A stretch of DNA of 64,000 nt, taken from positions 62,001 to 126,000 of the forward strand of contig PAVS01000014.1 of NCBI GenBank assembly GCA_002713145.1, given 5' to 3'. Position 1 is the stretch's first letter. Every line of letters starts with the position of its first letter. Made by a program: the position numbers and the translations under genes. Of this stretch, positions 8,560-17,567 are shown in pieces. The DNA comes from Halobacteriovoraceae bacterium (GTDB lineage: Bacteria; Bdellovibrionota; Bacteriovoracia; Bacteriovoracales; Bacteriovoracaceae). A model generated the notes under the pieces. The model was given only the letters and a program-made list of their open reading frames with translations, ran no database searches and was not told the origin of the DNA.

Positions 8560-9827
8560 TAGAGAAGCCTCAAGCTTATTCAATTTCTGAAATAGTCAAA
8601 GAGATCAAAAGCTCTCTCGAAGGAGAGTTTTTTAATATTACCATTCAAGGGGAAGTGACCAATCTCTCTTACTCTTCAGCTGGTCATATCTATTTTACTC
8701 TCTCTGATGATCAAGCAGCTCTCAGTTGTGCTTTGTTTCGAGGAGATGCTCTTCGAAATCCCATGATCAGAAAGGTAAATGAAGGAGACAAGCTGATTGT
8801 TTCTGGCTCTATAAGTGTTTATTTAAAAAGAGGAACCTTTCAACTTATAGCTAAGAAATTAAGTTTCTTTGGTAAAGGTGATCTCAAAGCACAGTTTGAA
8901 CAACTCAAGTTAAAATTAGGCCAAGAAGGTCTTTTTGATATCGAAGTTAAAAAAGAAATACCAAAGTTTCCTAAAAAAATAGCGATCATCACCGCACCTG
9001 GGGGAGCCGCCCTGCAAGACTTTTTGAATATTATGAAAAGACGTGCTTTTGATTTTCATATCACAATCGTAGGAAGTCTTATGCAGGGAGATAAATGTGC
9101 TGCCTCCGTTGTTCAGGCGCTTAATAAAATCCAAAAAGTAGGTGACTTCGATGTGGTGGTCATAACCAGAGGAGGAGGGGCGATTGAAGATCTCTGGGGA
9201 TTTAACGATGAAAAACTAGTGCGAAAAATATTTGAATTTTCTATCCCTGTTATCAGTGCCATTGGTCATCAAACAGATTATACCTTATGTGATTATGTGA
9301 GCGATATGAGATGTGAAACACCTTCGAGTGCTGCGGAGGTCTTGAGTTCACCTCAAGTTGAAATTCAAAGGCAGCTTAATACCATAGGAAGAAGATTAAA
9401 GTCAGCGGCCCTAGAGGTTAAATCTCAACTCAGCCATTTAATGGTCAATCTTAACCCTAAAAATAGCATTTCCCATCTCAAAGAACTTTTTTCAGACTAT
9501 AAATATCGTCTTAAATCCGCTTCATTGGTGGATAAAATTGATGCCATTGGTTTAAACCAATATCATCAAGAATTAGATGACCTCCAAGAACGAATGCTGA
9601 GGGCGATAGTGAAAAAAGAGCAAGGTGAAAGAGAAAAGATTCATTTGTTTAAAGCCGTTTTAGACAATATCTCTCCTTACAGAGTCCTTGCAAGAGGCTA
9701 CACTATGATCACAACAGAAGAAAATCAAGTGTTAACGAGTAGTAAAAACTTTGATAAACTTGAGAGTGATACTTCACTCTCTGTTCATTTTAAAGATGGA
9801 GTAAGAGAAGTCTTTAAAAAGGATTAA
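8556..9827 (+). CDS. xseA: exodeoxyribonuclease VII large subunit
   Basis: A 423-residue protein matching XseA throughout: N-terminal OB fold (about 8-105), then the catalytic domain with ITRGGGAIEDLWGFND, ISAIGHQTDYTLCD and ETPSSAAE. The enzyme degrades single-stranded DNA in both directions together with the small subunit XseB, which is not encoded next to it here. It starts with GTG overlapping the ctpA stop (GTGA), so it is translationally coupled, and ends 1 base before the next gene. Confidence 0.95.
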   Translation: MIEKPQAYSISEIVKEIKSSLEGEFFNITIQGEVTNLSYSSAGHIYFTLSDDQAALSCALFRGDALRNPMIRKVNEGDKLIVSGSISVYLKRGTFQLIAKKLSFFGKGDLKAQFEQLKLKLGQEGLFDIEVKKEIPKFPKKIAIITAPGGAALQDFLNIMKRRAFDFHITIVGSLMQGDKCAASVVQALNKIQKVGDFDVVVITRGGGAIEDLWGFNDEKLVRKIFEFSIPVISAIGHQTDYTLCDYVSDMRCETPSSAAEVLSSPQVEIQRQLNTIGRRLKSAALEVKSQLSHLMVNLNPKNSISHLKELFSDYKYRLKSASLVDKIDAIGLNQYHQELDDLQERMLRAIVKKEQGEREKIHLFKAVLDNISPYRVLARGYTMITTEENQVLTSSKNFDKLESDTSLSVHFKDGVREVFKKD

Positions 9828-9828
9828 A

Positions 9829-10722
9829 ATGAAAGTTTTTCTAATTCTGCTTATGGTTTCCTGTACTCAAATAAAACCGTTGGAGCGTAAAGAACAGCCG
9901 GCCACGCCAGCACCCCCTGCCTTTAATTATCAGCTGAAAAATGTTGATATTTATAATGGAAAAGTAAAGTTTATTCAGTTTGCGACTGATAAAGCAGATG
10001 GAGTCGCTGAAATTCTTTGCGACACTCCCAAAAAAGAAAAGAAGCGAAAATTTAGAGGCCAGGTTAAAAATCGAGTCTTTAGATTTTATTTTGCTGAATC
10101 TTATTTTAGTGATCCCTATCTTGCAAAATGTTTTTTTGAGGGGCAGCATGTTTTAAACGTTAATGTGCGTGAATATAATTATCCAAGAGAATCATTAAAT
10201 GTACCGAAGCGAAAGGTTGATCTGAATAAAAAAGATCTTGAGCGTGTACTGAAAGAGATGGAGGTGAAAAAAACTCTGTATCAGGATTCAGCAGATCACT
10301 TTTTATTTTTAACTCCATTCAAAATACCACTAAAAAGTAAAATCACTAGCTACTATGGAAACCAGAGAATTTTCAATGATAAAAAGAAATCACAGCATTT
10401 GGGGAATGACCTTCGTGCTGGAGTAGGTGTCAAGATTCCTGCGACCAATAGAGGTCGAGTGAGTTTTGTAGGAGATTTCTTTTTTTCAGGAAAGTTGGTC
10501 ATTATTGATCACGGACTTGATATCTATACTGTATATATGCATCTTTCTAAAATTCTAGTTAAGCCTGGGGATATTGTTGCTGCCGGGGATATTGTCGCTC
10601 TTGCAGGACGTACCGGAAGAGTCTCTGGTCCACACCTTCACTGGGGAGTAAAAATTAACGACAGCTGGGTTGATGGGTTTACTTTAGTCGAAGAATCCAA
10701 AAAACACTTTGTCCTAGAATAA
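9829..10722 (+). CDS. M23 (LytM) peptidase lipoprotein
   Basis: A 297-residue lipoprotein with a very short signal sequence and lipobox LMVSC (Cys12). The C-terminal M23 domain (about 175-290) has the full zinc site: SQHLGNDLRA (His and Asp) and GPHLHWGV (HxH). Unlike the EnvC-like protein three genes upstream, it should be an active peptidoglycan endopeptidase. The N-terminal part (about 30-150) resembles no domain I recognise. It begins 1 base after xseA, so it is in the same operon as the division and envelope genes. Confidence 0.85.
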   Translation: MKVFLILLMVSCTQIKPLERKEQPATPAPPAFNYQLKNVDIYNGKVKFIQFATDKADGVAEILCDTPKKEKKRKFRGQVKNRVFRFYFAESYFSDPYLAKCFFEGQHVLNVNVREYNYPRESLNVPKRKVDLNKKDLERVLKEMEVKKTLYQDSADHFLFLTPFKIPLKSKITSYYGNQRIFNDKKKSQHLGNDLRAGVGVKIPATNRGRVSFVGDFFFSGKLVIIDHGLDIYTVYMHLSKILVKPGDIVAAGDIVALAGRTGRVSGPHLHWGVKINDSWVDGFTLVEESKKHFVLE

Positions 10723-10726
10723 AAGT

Positions 10727-12295
10727 ATGTATGTCTATATCAGCCCTCAAGTGCAACAAAAATATAAGTCAATGCTCGGGCAAATCAATAGCTACTTAGA
10801 AAAAGAATCTGTCTTTTGTATAGAAAATCGAGATGATATTGCTATTGAAGATATTCCCGTTCTTGCTATTTTGTCATCAGAAGAGTCTCATGATCAATCA
10901 CATCAACTCAGCTTTGTGATTAGAATTGAAGATTCCAATCTCGATCTCTTTAATTCAAAAGAAGAAGCAAAATCAGGTGTTATTGTGACAAACACTGAGC
11001 AACTCGAAAGAGAGTTTTTAAATGTGCTTGCTCTCTACGTGCCTTATATACGACAAATCTTAAATTCTTTATTTCAGCAATCTTTTGAGACCCTCACCGG
11101 TGCGAGGGCCATTCGTTACTCAAAAATAGGCGAAGATAGCTGGAGAGAGCTCGCCCAATTAGAGCAGGAACTCTACACTGAGGCTCATGAGAATTTTTGT
11201 GAAACACTTGCTACGCATGATTGGCTCCGTTCACAAGATGTTCAAGTGAGAAAGTTCAGAGGCCAAAGGGATCCTCTTGGGGCAGAGACACTTTATATTT
11301 ATGATCGAGATGAGCAATTATTGGAAATCGTCTCTATGAAAGAGACAAGTGTTGGGCGTGTCCTTTGGCTCATGCTTTATCAGAATCATTCACGTTTCTC
11401 TCAACTAGAAGAATCACGAGATGTGAAATTGATGTTTGAGCAACTTTTCTCGGAAATAACTTATCCCATGGCCTATTTTGATGAGCACTCACATTTGGTC
11501 ATATCAAATAATAGCTTTTTGAAGTTAAACTTAACCAGCTCTCGCTGTGAAGAGTATGCAACTTTACCTCAATTTGAACTGGAACAAAAACTTTATAAAT
11601 GTGTGAAAATCTCTGATCAGGCGATGTCTCTCTATCTCTTACTTCCTCTCACCAATTTTTTACAAAATAATAAAAAACCTTCAGGCCATGAATTAGGTAT
11701 TATTAGCTCTTCCATTGCCCATGAAATTAATAACCCTCTAGCAGGAATATTGGCGGCTCTTGATTATTTATTGCTCGACTGTGAAAACGATGAAGTTAGA
11801 GCTGAGTTCTTAGAGATGAAAAAGGGAGTTTTTAGATGTAAGAAACTTGTGGATCTTTTTCTCGGGTTCTCGAATTTAAAAAAAGATCAACAGACAAGTC
11901 TTGTGGACCCAGCGGAGAGTCTTATGCAGGCGATAGAGATGACGAGGTTTAGACTAGTGGAGAATAATTTAAATCTCAAAGTCGTCAATATTGGGAATAA
12001 GAACTTTAAAGTGAAAATGAATCATAATATTTTTACGATGATTAACTATTTGGTATTGGGAGAGCTTTTAACTTATATTTCTCATCACAAACTTATTCAA
12101 GGAAGCTCATTAAGCCAATTTGAGATACAGATGGAGAGCCGCAGTGGTGAGCTCGTTTTGCAGTTTCCTTTTGAAGTCGAGTTTTTACAAAAAACTCTAG
12201 ATTCAAAACTGGTCAAACACCTTATGGGGATCTCTCAACTTTCACTAAAAATACAAAAGAAATATTTAACTTTTCTTTTTACAAATGATCAGTAG
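10727..12295 (+). CDS. histidine kinase-like protein lacking a recognisable ATPase core
   Basis: A 522-residue cytoplasmic protein. A clear dimerisation and phosphoacceptor H-box is present near residue 332 (IAHEINNPLAGI), followed by a second helix (RCKKLVDLFLGFSNL). The C-terminal 140 residues occupy the place of the HATPase domain, but I see no N-box Asn pattern, DxGxG or GxG lid. A PAS-like stretch may lie at about 245-315. It could be a phosphotransfer or pseudokinase protein, or a very diverged kinase. It starts 4 bases after the M23 gene and overlaps the convergent exonuclease gene by 17 bases at its 3' end. No response regulator is adjacent. Confidence 0.65.
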   Translation: MYVYISPQVQQKYKSMLGQINSYLEKESVFCIENRDDIAIEDIPVLAILSSEESHDQSHQLSFVIRIEDSNLDLFNSKEEAKSGVIVTNTEQLEREFLNVLALYVPYIRQILNSLFQQSFETLTGARAIRYSKIGEDSWRELAQLEQELYTEAHENFCETLATHDWLRSQDVQVRKFRGQRDPLGAETLYIYDRDEQLLEIVSMKETSVGRVLWLMLYQNHSRFSQLEESRDVKLMFEQLFSEITYPMAYFDEHSHLVISNNSFLKLNLTSSRCEEYATLPQFELEQKLYKCVKISDQAMSLYLLLPLTNFLQNNKKPSGHELGIISSSIAHEINNPLAGILAALDYLLLDCENDEVRAEFLEMKKGVFRCKKLVDLFLGFSNLKKDQQTSLVDPAESLMQAIEMTRFRLVENNLNLKVVNIGNKNFKVKMNHNIFTMINYLVLGELLTYISHHKLIQGSSLSQFEIQMESRSGELVLQFPFEVEFLQKTLDSKLVKHLMGISQLSLKIQKKYLTFLFTNDQ

Positions 12296-13574
12296 GGAAG
12301 TTGGAATCATTTTGGTAAGCTGCCACAAATGACTCCACCATTTTCATGGTTGAATCTTTATTCTTTTTGACGTCTTTCCTATTAATATAGAGATGTCTTT
12401 GCTCATTACGATTAAGCTCCAAATAAGACTCTATCAGAGGGATCACTTCAGGGTGAAGGAGAACTTTTCTTTTTCCTTTTTGATTCCCTTCAAAACGATT
12501 CACTTGTGAATTTAAATACTGAATAAGCTTTTTCTTTTGAGCAGGTATCTTAAATAACGCCTTTTTATTGGTATTTAAACTGAGAAAAGAATAGGCCATG
12601 ACTTGATCTTCAATAAGGTGATGGGCCAAGATAAAATCAAGTTGTTCAAGTTTCTGTGTTACTTTTTCCACTTTATATCTATCTTTAAGATAATTTAAAA
12701 TTTCAAAACGTATTTCCTCTGGATACTTTAGAAAATGATTATTAAATTGGAAGAGACCTTCCAATAGAGGTTTAATCAACCTCACAGTCACTATTTTCCA
12801 GGGAAGTTTATCAAGAATCTTTTTTACAAATTGTCCTTCATCATGAGGGTCCTGAATGGGAAGAACTGCGAGGATTAGTCCTCTGGTTCCCTTGACGGTG
12901 ATCAGCATGGAAGACTTTTGCTTCTGAATAAGATCGATAATAGAGTCGACTTGAGTTTCTTGATCGAAATGAATCCGGTCGAGCTCAAATTTATTGCGTG
13001 GATAATAAAGTTGATTAACTTTTTTAATCCCTTTTTCTTTAAAGATATCTAGGTAAATTTTTAATAACTCAGCTGTGGCCAGGGCATCATCATGGGCACG
13101 GTGAGCTTTTGAATGAGAGATCTTAAAAAGTTTACTCATATAGTTTAAGTTTGAGTTTAAGATTTCTGGTATAAGATGCTTGGTCATAACATTGGTGCAT
13201 ATCACCTTATTTTCCAATTCATCTCGATCTAGAGTTTTAAGAATTCCATTGAGAAAAGGCACATCAAAGGAAGTGTTATGGGCCACGATAATATCATCCC
13301 CGATAAAGTCGATGACTTCATCAATAACCGCTTCAATCTTTGGAGCATCTTTCACATCTTTTTGGCTGATATTGGTTAGCTTTTGAATAAAGTCAGGAAT
13401 CTGCATCTCTGGGTTAATGAGAAAACTTTTTTCACCCTCTATTTTATTAGCACGAAGCTTAACCATTCCAATCTCAATGATTTTATCTTTTTTGTAGTTT
13501 CCCCCAGTTGTTTCTAAGTCGATGATACAAAAAGAGAGATCATTAACAATTTCTTCGGGGCTTAACTCACTCAT
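12279..13574 (-). CDS. DnaQ-like 3'-5' exonuclease (DEDDh) with long C-terminal region
   Basis: The N-terminal about 170 residues are a DEDDh exonuclease domain: IIDLETTGG (Exo I), VAHNTSFDVPFL (Exo II) and HRAHDDALATAELL (Exo III), as in DNA polymerase III epsilon and PolC exonucleases. The remaining about 260 residues contain no recognised domain; no GIY-YIG motif is seen. Its start lies 8 bases inside the end of the purine phosphorylase gene, so it is third in a minus-strand operon after the two nucleoside phosphorylases. A role in DNA repair or in degrading DNA ends is possible. Confidence 0.82.
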   Translation of the reverse strand: MSELSPEEIVNDLSFCIIDLETTGGNYKKDKIIEIGMVKLRANKIEGEKSFLINPEMQIPDFIQKLTNISQKDVKDAPKIEAVIDEVIDFIGDDIIVAHNTSFDVPFLNGILKTLDRDELENKVICTNVMTKHLIPEILNSNLNYMSKLFKISHSKAHRAHDDALATAELLKIYLDIFKEKGIKKVNQLYYPRNKFELDRIHFDQETQVDSIIDLIQKQKSSMLITVKGTRGLILAVLPIQDPHDEGQFVKKILDKLPWKIVTVRLIKPLLEGLFQFNNHFLKYPEEIRFEILNYLKDRYKVEKVTQKLEQLDFILAHHLIEDQVMAYSFLSLNTNKKALFKIPAQKKKLIQYLNSQVNRFEGNQKGKRKVLLHPEVIPLIESYLELNRNEQRHLYINRKDVKKNKDSTMKMVESFVAAYQNDSNFPTDHL

Positions 13575-14385
13575 GGCTTACCCTTGAAACAAATTCGAGA
13601 ACAAGTTTGCTAAATTTTTGCATGGCCTGGTTAGCCACTTCTTTAACTTCAGAATGGTCTAGTTTCTCTGAGTTTATTCCCGCTGCTAAATTTGTTATAC
13701 ATGAAACTCCACACACATTGATCCCAACATGGTTCGCAGCAATGACTTCTGGAACTGTGCTCATTCCGACCATATCCGCTCCCATGATTTTTGCCATTTG
13801 TACTTCTGCTGGTGTTTCATAGGTCGGTCCTAAAAAGCCAGCATAAACTCCAGCTTTTAAGTCTACATCTATAGCTTTGGCACTTTCTTCAAGCACAAGG
13901 TTAAGTTTATGGTTATAAGCTTCACTCATATCGGGAAAGCGAGGACCCACTTCATTATGGCCAATAAGAGGATTTCCTCCCGTTAAATTAATATGATCTT
14001 TGATAAGAACTAAATCTGCTGGAGAAAAGTTTTGATTGATTCCTCCGGCTGCATTGGTTACCAATAAGCTTTTAGCTCCAATAAGAGCACTGACTCTAGT
14101 AGGCAGGCAAACTATTTCCCAGTCATGACCTTCGTAGGCGTGAAAGCGACCTTGAAAAATAAGAACTTTTTTTCCTTTTAGTTCTCCATAAACAAGTTTG
14201 CCTGCATGACCCACCACTGAGGTTTTATGAAAGTGGGGGATGTCTTCATAAGAAATTGTTTTTGGGTTTTCGACATGGCCGGCAAAGTCTCCTAGACCAG
14301 ATCCTAGAATCATGGCCAATTCAGGTTGAAAACCATCCATATGTTTGCTTATAAATTGAGTCGCTTCTTTTGCTTTTGAAAACAT
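13567..14385 (-). CDS. punA: purine nucleoside phosphorylase
   Basis: A 272-residue trimeric-type PNP (PunA/DeoD2 family): ILGSGLGDF, QGRFHAYEGH, VTNAAGGI (phosphate and base binding), MVGMSTVPEVIAANH and ITNLAAGI. It splits inosine, guanosine and their deoxy forms into base and (deoxy)ribose 1-phosphate. It lies 8 bases after the pyrimidine phosphorylase gene and overlaps the exonuclease gene downstream. With the nearby NupC transporter it forms a nucleoside uptake and salvage set. Confidence 0.93.
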   Translation of the reverse strand: MFSKAKEATQFISKHMDGFQPELAMILGSGLGDFAGHVENPKTISYEDIPHFHKTSVVGHAGKLVYGELKGKKVLIFQGRFHAYEGHDWEIVCLPTRVSALIGAKSLLVTNAAGGINQNFSPADLVLIKDHINLTGGNPLIGHNEVGPRFPDMSEAYNHKLNLVLEESAKAIDVDLKAGVYAGFLGPTYETPAEVQMAKIMGADMVGMSTVPEVIAANHVGINVCGVSCITNLAAGINSEKLDHSEVKEVANQAMQKFSKLVLEFVSRVSHE

Positions 14386-14393
14386 ATTTTCCT

Positions 14394-15710
14394 TTAATGA
14401 ATAACTTTGTAGATCGTTTGTGGCATTTCCAGGGGCTCTTTTTTAACAGTCACATACTCATAAGACATACGCTCTGAAATCTTCGCAACGAGATCTTGTT
14501 GATCTTTATTATGATAAATGGTGAGAAGCTCTTCACCTTTTTTGACTTGTTCTCCAAGTTTTTTATGAAAAATAAAACCAACTCCATAATCAATTTTATC
14601 CGACTTTACTTTTCGACCTCCGCCCAGTTCTGTGCATTGAAATCCAATTTGATCTGTCACAAATTCATGTATCGTGCCATCTTGGGAAGCCAGCACTTGA
14701 GTCTTTTCACTGGCCAGAGGGAGAAGATCGTAATTTTCTACAACTTGGTCATTGCCTTCTTGAGCCGCAATGAGTTTTTTGAACTCTTGCAAAGCACTTC
14801 CGTTGGCAATAGCTTGAGTGGCCATATCTCTCGCCTGATCGATACTCTCGCATACTTCTGCGAGCACAATCATATGAGCTGCCAATTCAACTGAAATTTC
14901 AGTGAGATCTTTAGGACCTTTTCCTTTGAGAGTTTCAATGCATTCAATAATCTCTAAGCTATGGCCTACTGCTTGCCCCAGGGGCTGAGACATATTAGTG
15001 AGTAAGCAAGCCGACTTTTTCTTAAATCTTTTGGCGGTGGCATTAATACTTTTGGCAAGCTCTGACGCCTGCTCCATATCACGCATAAAAGCCCCATTAC
15101 CAACTTTAATATCTAGAACGATCCCGTTAGCTCCTTCCGCAAGTTTTTTACTCATAATTGATGCGGTAATCAGTGGAATGGAATCAATGGTTGCGGTGAC
15201 ATCTCTGAGCGCATAGATTTTTTTATCTGCAGGGGCAATTTCATCAGTTTGTCCCATAAGAACAATATTGTTTTCTATAAGCCTTTTTTCAAATTGCTCA
15301 AGAGTCAGGTCAGTATTAAAGCCAGGAATGGCTTCGACTTTATCAACAGTTCCTCCGGTAAATCCTAGTCCTCGTCCTGCAATCATGGGAACTTTAACAC
15401 CACAGGCACTGGCAATAGGGGCCAGTATGAAAGAGGTCTTATCCCCAATTCCTCCGGTGGAGTGTTTATCCACAATATTCTTTTCGCTAAAACTTAATGT
15501 CTTTCCGGAGTAGAGCATGGCATCGGTAAGCGCTGCGGTTTCTGCGTCATCCATGCCTTGACAATAACAGGCCATAAGAAAGGCTGCAATTTGATAGTCT
15601 TTGATGGTGTCATCCATCATCTCTTGAATCACAAATTGGATTTCATCATCTTGAAGCGCCTGTCGGTGTTTCTTTTTTTCTAATATATTGTACATACTAT
15701 ACTGCGTCAT
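14394..15710 (-). CDS. deoA: thymidine / pyrimidine nucleoside phosphorylase
   Basis: A 438-residue member of the thymidine phosphorylase family: KHSTGGIGDKTSF, GRGLGFTGGTVDK, MSKKLAEGANGIVLDIKVG, and a C-terminal barrel-sandwich domain with GGGRKVKSD. It converts thymidine, deoxyuridine (and uridine if Pdp-type) to base plus sugar 1-phosphate. Sequence alone does not let me separate DeoA from Pdp. It is the first gene of the minus-strand salvage operon. A 100-base divergent region separates it from the small exported protein gene at 15811. Confidence 0.9.
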   Translation of the reverse strand: MTQYSMYNILEKKKHRQALQDDEIQFVIQEMMDDTIKDYQIAAFLMACYCQGMDDAETAALTDAMLYSGKTLSFSEKNIVDKHSTGGIGDKTSFILAPIASACGVKVPMIAGRGLGFTGGTVDKVEAIPGFNTDLTLEQFEKRLIENNIVLMGQTDEIAPADKKIYALRDVTATIDSIPLITASIMSKKLAEGANGIVLDIKVGNGAFMRDMEQASELAKSINATAKRFKKKSACLLTNMSQPLGQAVGHSLEIIECIETLKGKGPKDLTEISVELAAHMIVLAEVCESIDQARDMATQAIANGSALQEFKKLIAAQEGNDQVVENYDLLPLASEKTQVLASQDGTIHEFVTDQIGFQCTELGGGRKVKSDKIDYGVGFIFHKKLGEQVKKGEELLTIYHNKDQQDLVAKISERMSYEYVTVKKEPLEMPQTIYKVIH

Positions 15711-15810
15711 ATAGAGCCTTAATAAAATTGCCTAATTCGAATGTAGAATTTATCATATTAATAATTACTTAGCTTGAAAATGAGTTTTCACTTTTTTCTA
15801 GAGGACAAAT

Positions 15811-16251
15811 ATGAGGAATGTAAAAATCACACTCTCTCCATGGATCATATCCATTGTTTTAATCAGCCTACTGGCCGGGCAAAGCTCTTACGCTCAGAAC
15901 AACGAAGACTTAGATGGACTGGTTAAAGACACTAAAAGTGATCTTATGATGGTTATTGCTGGGGGACTTGCTGGTGCAGTGCTGGGATTATCGACTCTCT
16001 CCTTTGTAGAAGAGCCAAAAGAGCATACTAGAAATATTGTTGTGGGTGCTTCACTCGGAATTATAGCGGGGGTAGCTTATGTCGCTTTTAGTCAAGCTAA
16101 TCGAACGCAAACTATGCTTTATGAAGATGAGCAAGCTTCTCTGCGTTTTGATACTCGAGAGAGAGCTAGATGGCATACGCAACAAGTGGCCATTGATACT
16201 CATCCCAAAGAGATCAGTCCCTACAGTTTTGCGGTGTCATTTCGCTACTAG
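15811..16251 (+). CDS. small exported/membrane protein with glycine-rich hydrophobic segments
   Basis: A 146-residue protein with a signal-like N-terminus ending near SSYAQ (about residue 28), then two hydrophobic glycine-rich segments (about 47-66 and 78-94) that resemble a glycine zipper, and a short hydrophilic C-terminus. The SD AGAGGA is well placed. I recognise no family. It lies between the divergent nucleoside phosphorylase operon and nupC. A 6-base-arm palindrome TGAAAATGAGTTTTCA sits at 15775-15790 just upstream. Confidence 0.65.
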   Translation: MRNVKITLSPWIISIVLISLLAGQSSYAQNNEDLDGLVKDTKSDLMMVIAGGLAGAVLGLSTLSFVEEPKEHTRNIVVGASLGIIAGVAYVAFSQANRTQTMLYEDEQASLRFDTRERARWHTQQVAIDTHPKEISPYSFAVSFRY

Positions 16252-16343
16252 CTTCCAAAAAATTTACAAAGAATATTTCTTTGATTGAATTTCTACACTT
16301 TAAATAATACAAGAAAGTACGACACATATAATCGGAGAAATAA

Positions 16344-17564
16344 ATGGAAAAAATCATGTCCCTCGTTGGCTTATTGGTTATGGTTGCAATTGCCTACGGA
16401 TTGAGTACGTCTCGAAAGCATATTAAATGGAAGACGGTACTTGTGGGGATTTTTCTTCAAGCTCTCTTTGCTGTTCTTATTTTAAAAACTGATTTTGGGA
16501 ATATGATTTTTAGTGAAGCCAAAGATGCATTCAATGCCATTCTTGCTTTCACTAACGAGGGCTCTCGTTTTGTATTTGGTGACTTAACCAAGCCAGCAAA
16601 GTTTGGTTGGATTTTTGCGACAATGGTTCTCCCTACGATTATCTTTATGAGCTCGCTGATGAGTGTAATGTACCATATTGGTATTATGCAAAAGATTGTT
16701 GAGTGGACCGCAAAAATAATGATGAAAACCATGGGAACAAGTGGAGCGGAATCACTTTCAGCTGCGGCGAATATATTTGTTGGGCAAACGGAAGCTCCTC
16801 TCGTTATAAAACCTTTTGTTGATGGCATGACTCGCTCGGAGCTCATGGCGCTGATGACAGGAGGGATGGCCACTGTTGCAGGGGGAGTGCTTGCAGCATA
16901 CGTCGGAATGGGCGTGGATGCTGGTCACTTACTTGCTGCTTCTGTTATGTCAGCACCAGCTGCCCTTGCCATTGCGAAACTGATGGTGCCTGAAACAGAA
17001 ACCTCTCAAACTGAGGGGATGGTGAAAGTCGATCTTCCTAAAACTCATGCCAATATTATTGACGCCGCTGCTGGTGGAGCGGCCGAAGGACTCACTCTTG
17101 CCCTTAATGTTGGAGCGATGTTACTCGCTTTTATCGCACTGGTGGCCATGGCCAACGGAATTCTTGGTGGAGTTGGGGGATGGTTTGGATTCCCACAGCT
17201 GAGTATTGAACTGATCATGGGTTATCTTTTTTATCCTTTCGCTTTTCTTCTAGGTGTCTCCCTTGATGATTGTTTTGCCGTTGGAGTTATGCTGGGTAAG
17301 AAAACTGTTCTGAATGAATTTGTAGCATACCTTGATTTACAACAGGCTATTGAAGCCGGAACAATTAGTGAGCGTAGTAAAACCATAGCCACGTACGCCC
17401 TTTGTGGTTTTGCTAACTTTTCTTCTATTGCCATTCAGCTCGGAGGAATCGGTGGAATCGCGCCTAATCGCAGACAAGATTTGGCCAGACTAGGAATTAA
17501 ATCTCTCATCGGCGGAACCCTGGCTTGTTTTATGACCGCGGCGATTGCTGGGTTGTTGATTTAA
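16344..17564 (+). CDS. nupC: concentrative nucleoside transporter, NupC/CNT family
   Basis: A 406-residue polytopic inner-membrane protein with CNT-family signatures: GQTEAPLVIKPF, MTGGMATVAGGVLAAYVGMG and ALCGFANFSSIAIQLGGIG. It imports nucleosides by proton or sodium symport. Together with the nucleoside phosphorylases on the opposite strand it makes a complete uptake and cleavage route. SD CGGAGA is close to the ATG. It ends 3 bases from the end of the convergent membrane-protein gene. Confidence 0.93.
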   Translation: MEKIMSLVGLLVMVAIAYGLSTSRKHIKWKTVLVGIFLQALFAVLILKTDFGNMIFSEAKDAFNAILAFTNEGSRFVFGDLTKPAKFGWIFATMVLPTIIFMSSLMSVMYHIGIMQKIVEWTAKIMMKTMGTSGAESLSAAANIFVGQTEAPLVIKPFVDGMTRSELMALMTGGMATVAGGVLAAYVGMGVDAGHLLAASVMSAPAALAIAKLMVPETETSQTEGMVKVDLPKTHANIIDAAAGGAAEGLTLALNVGAMLLAFIALVAMANGILGGVGGWFGFPQLSIELIMGYLFYPFAFLLGVSLDDCFAVGVMLGKKTVLNEFVAYLDLQQAIEAGTISERSKTIATYALCGFANFSSIAIQLGGIGGIAPNRRQDLARLGIKSLIGGTLACFMTAAIAGLLI

Positions 17565-17567
17565 ATC

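Noticed and set aside
14496-14894. A 132-residue open frame opposite the thymidine phosphorylase gene
   Set aside because: Antisense to a clear enzyme gene; composition follows the codon pattern of the real strand.
16327-16332. TATAAT directly before nupC
   Set aside because: It would place the transcript start within the SD, only about 6 bases from the ATG, and there is no -35 at the right distance. Probably chance in AT-rich DNA.
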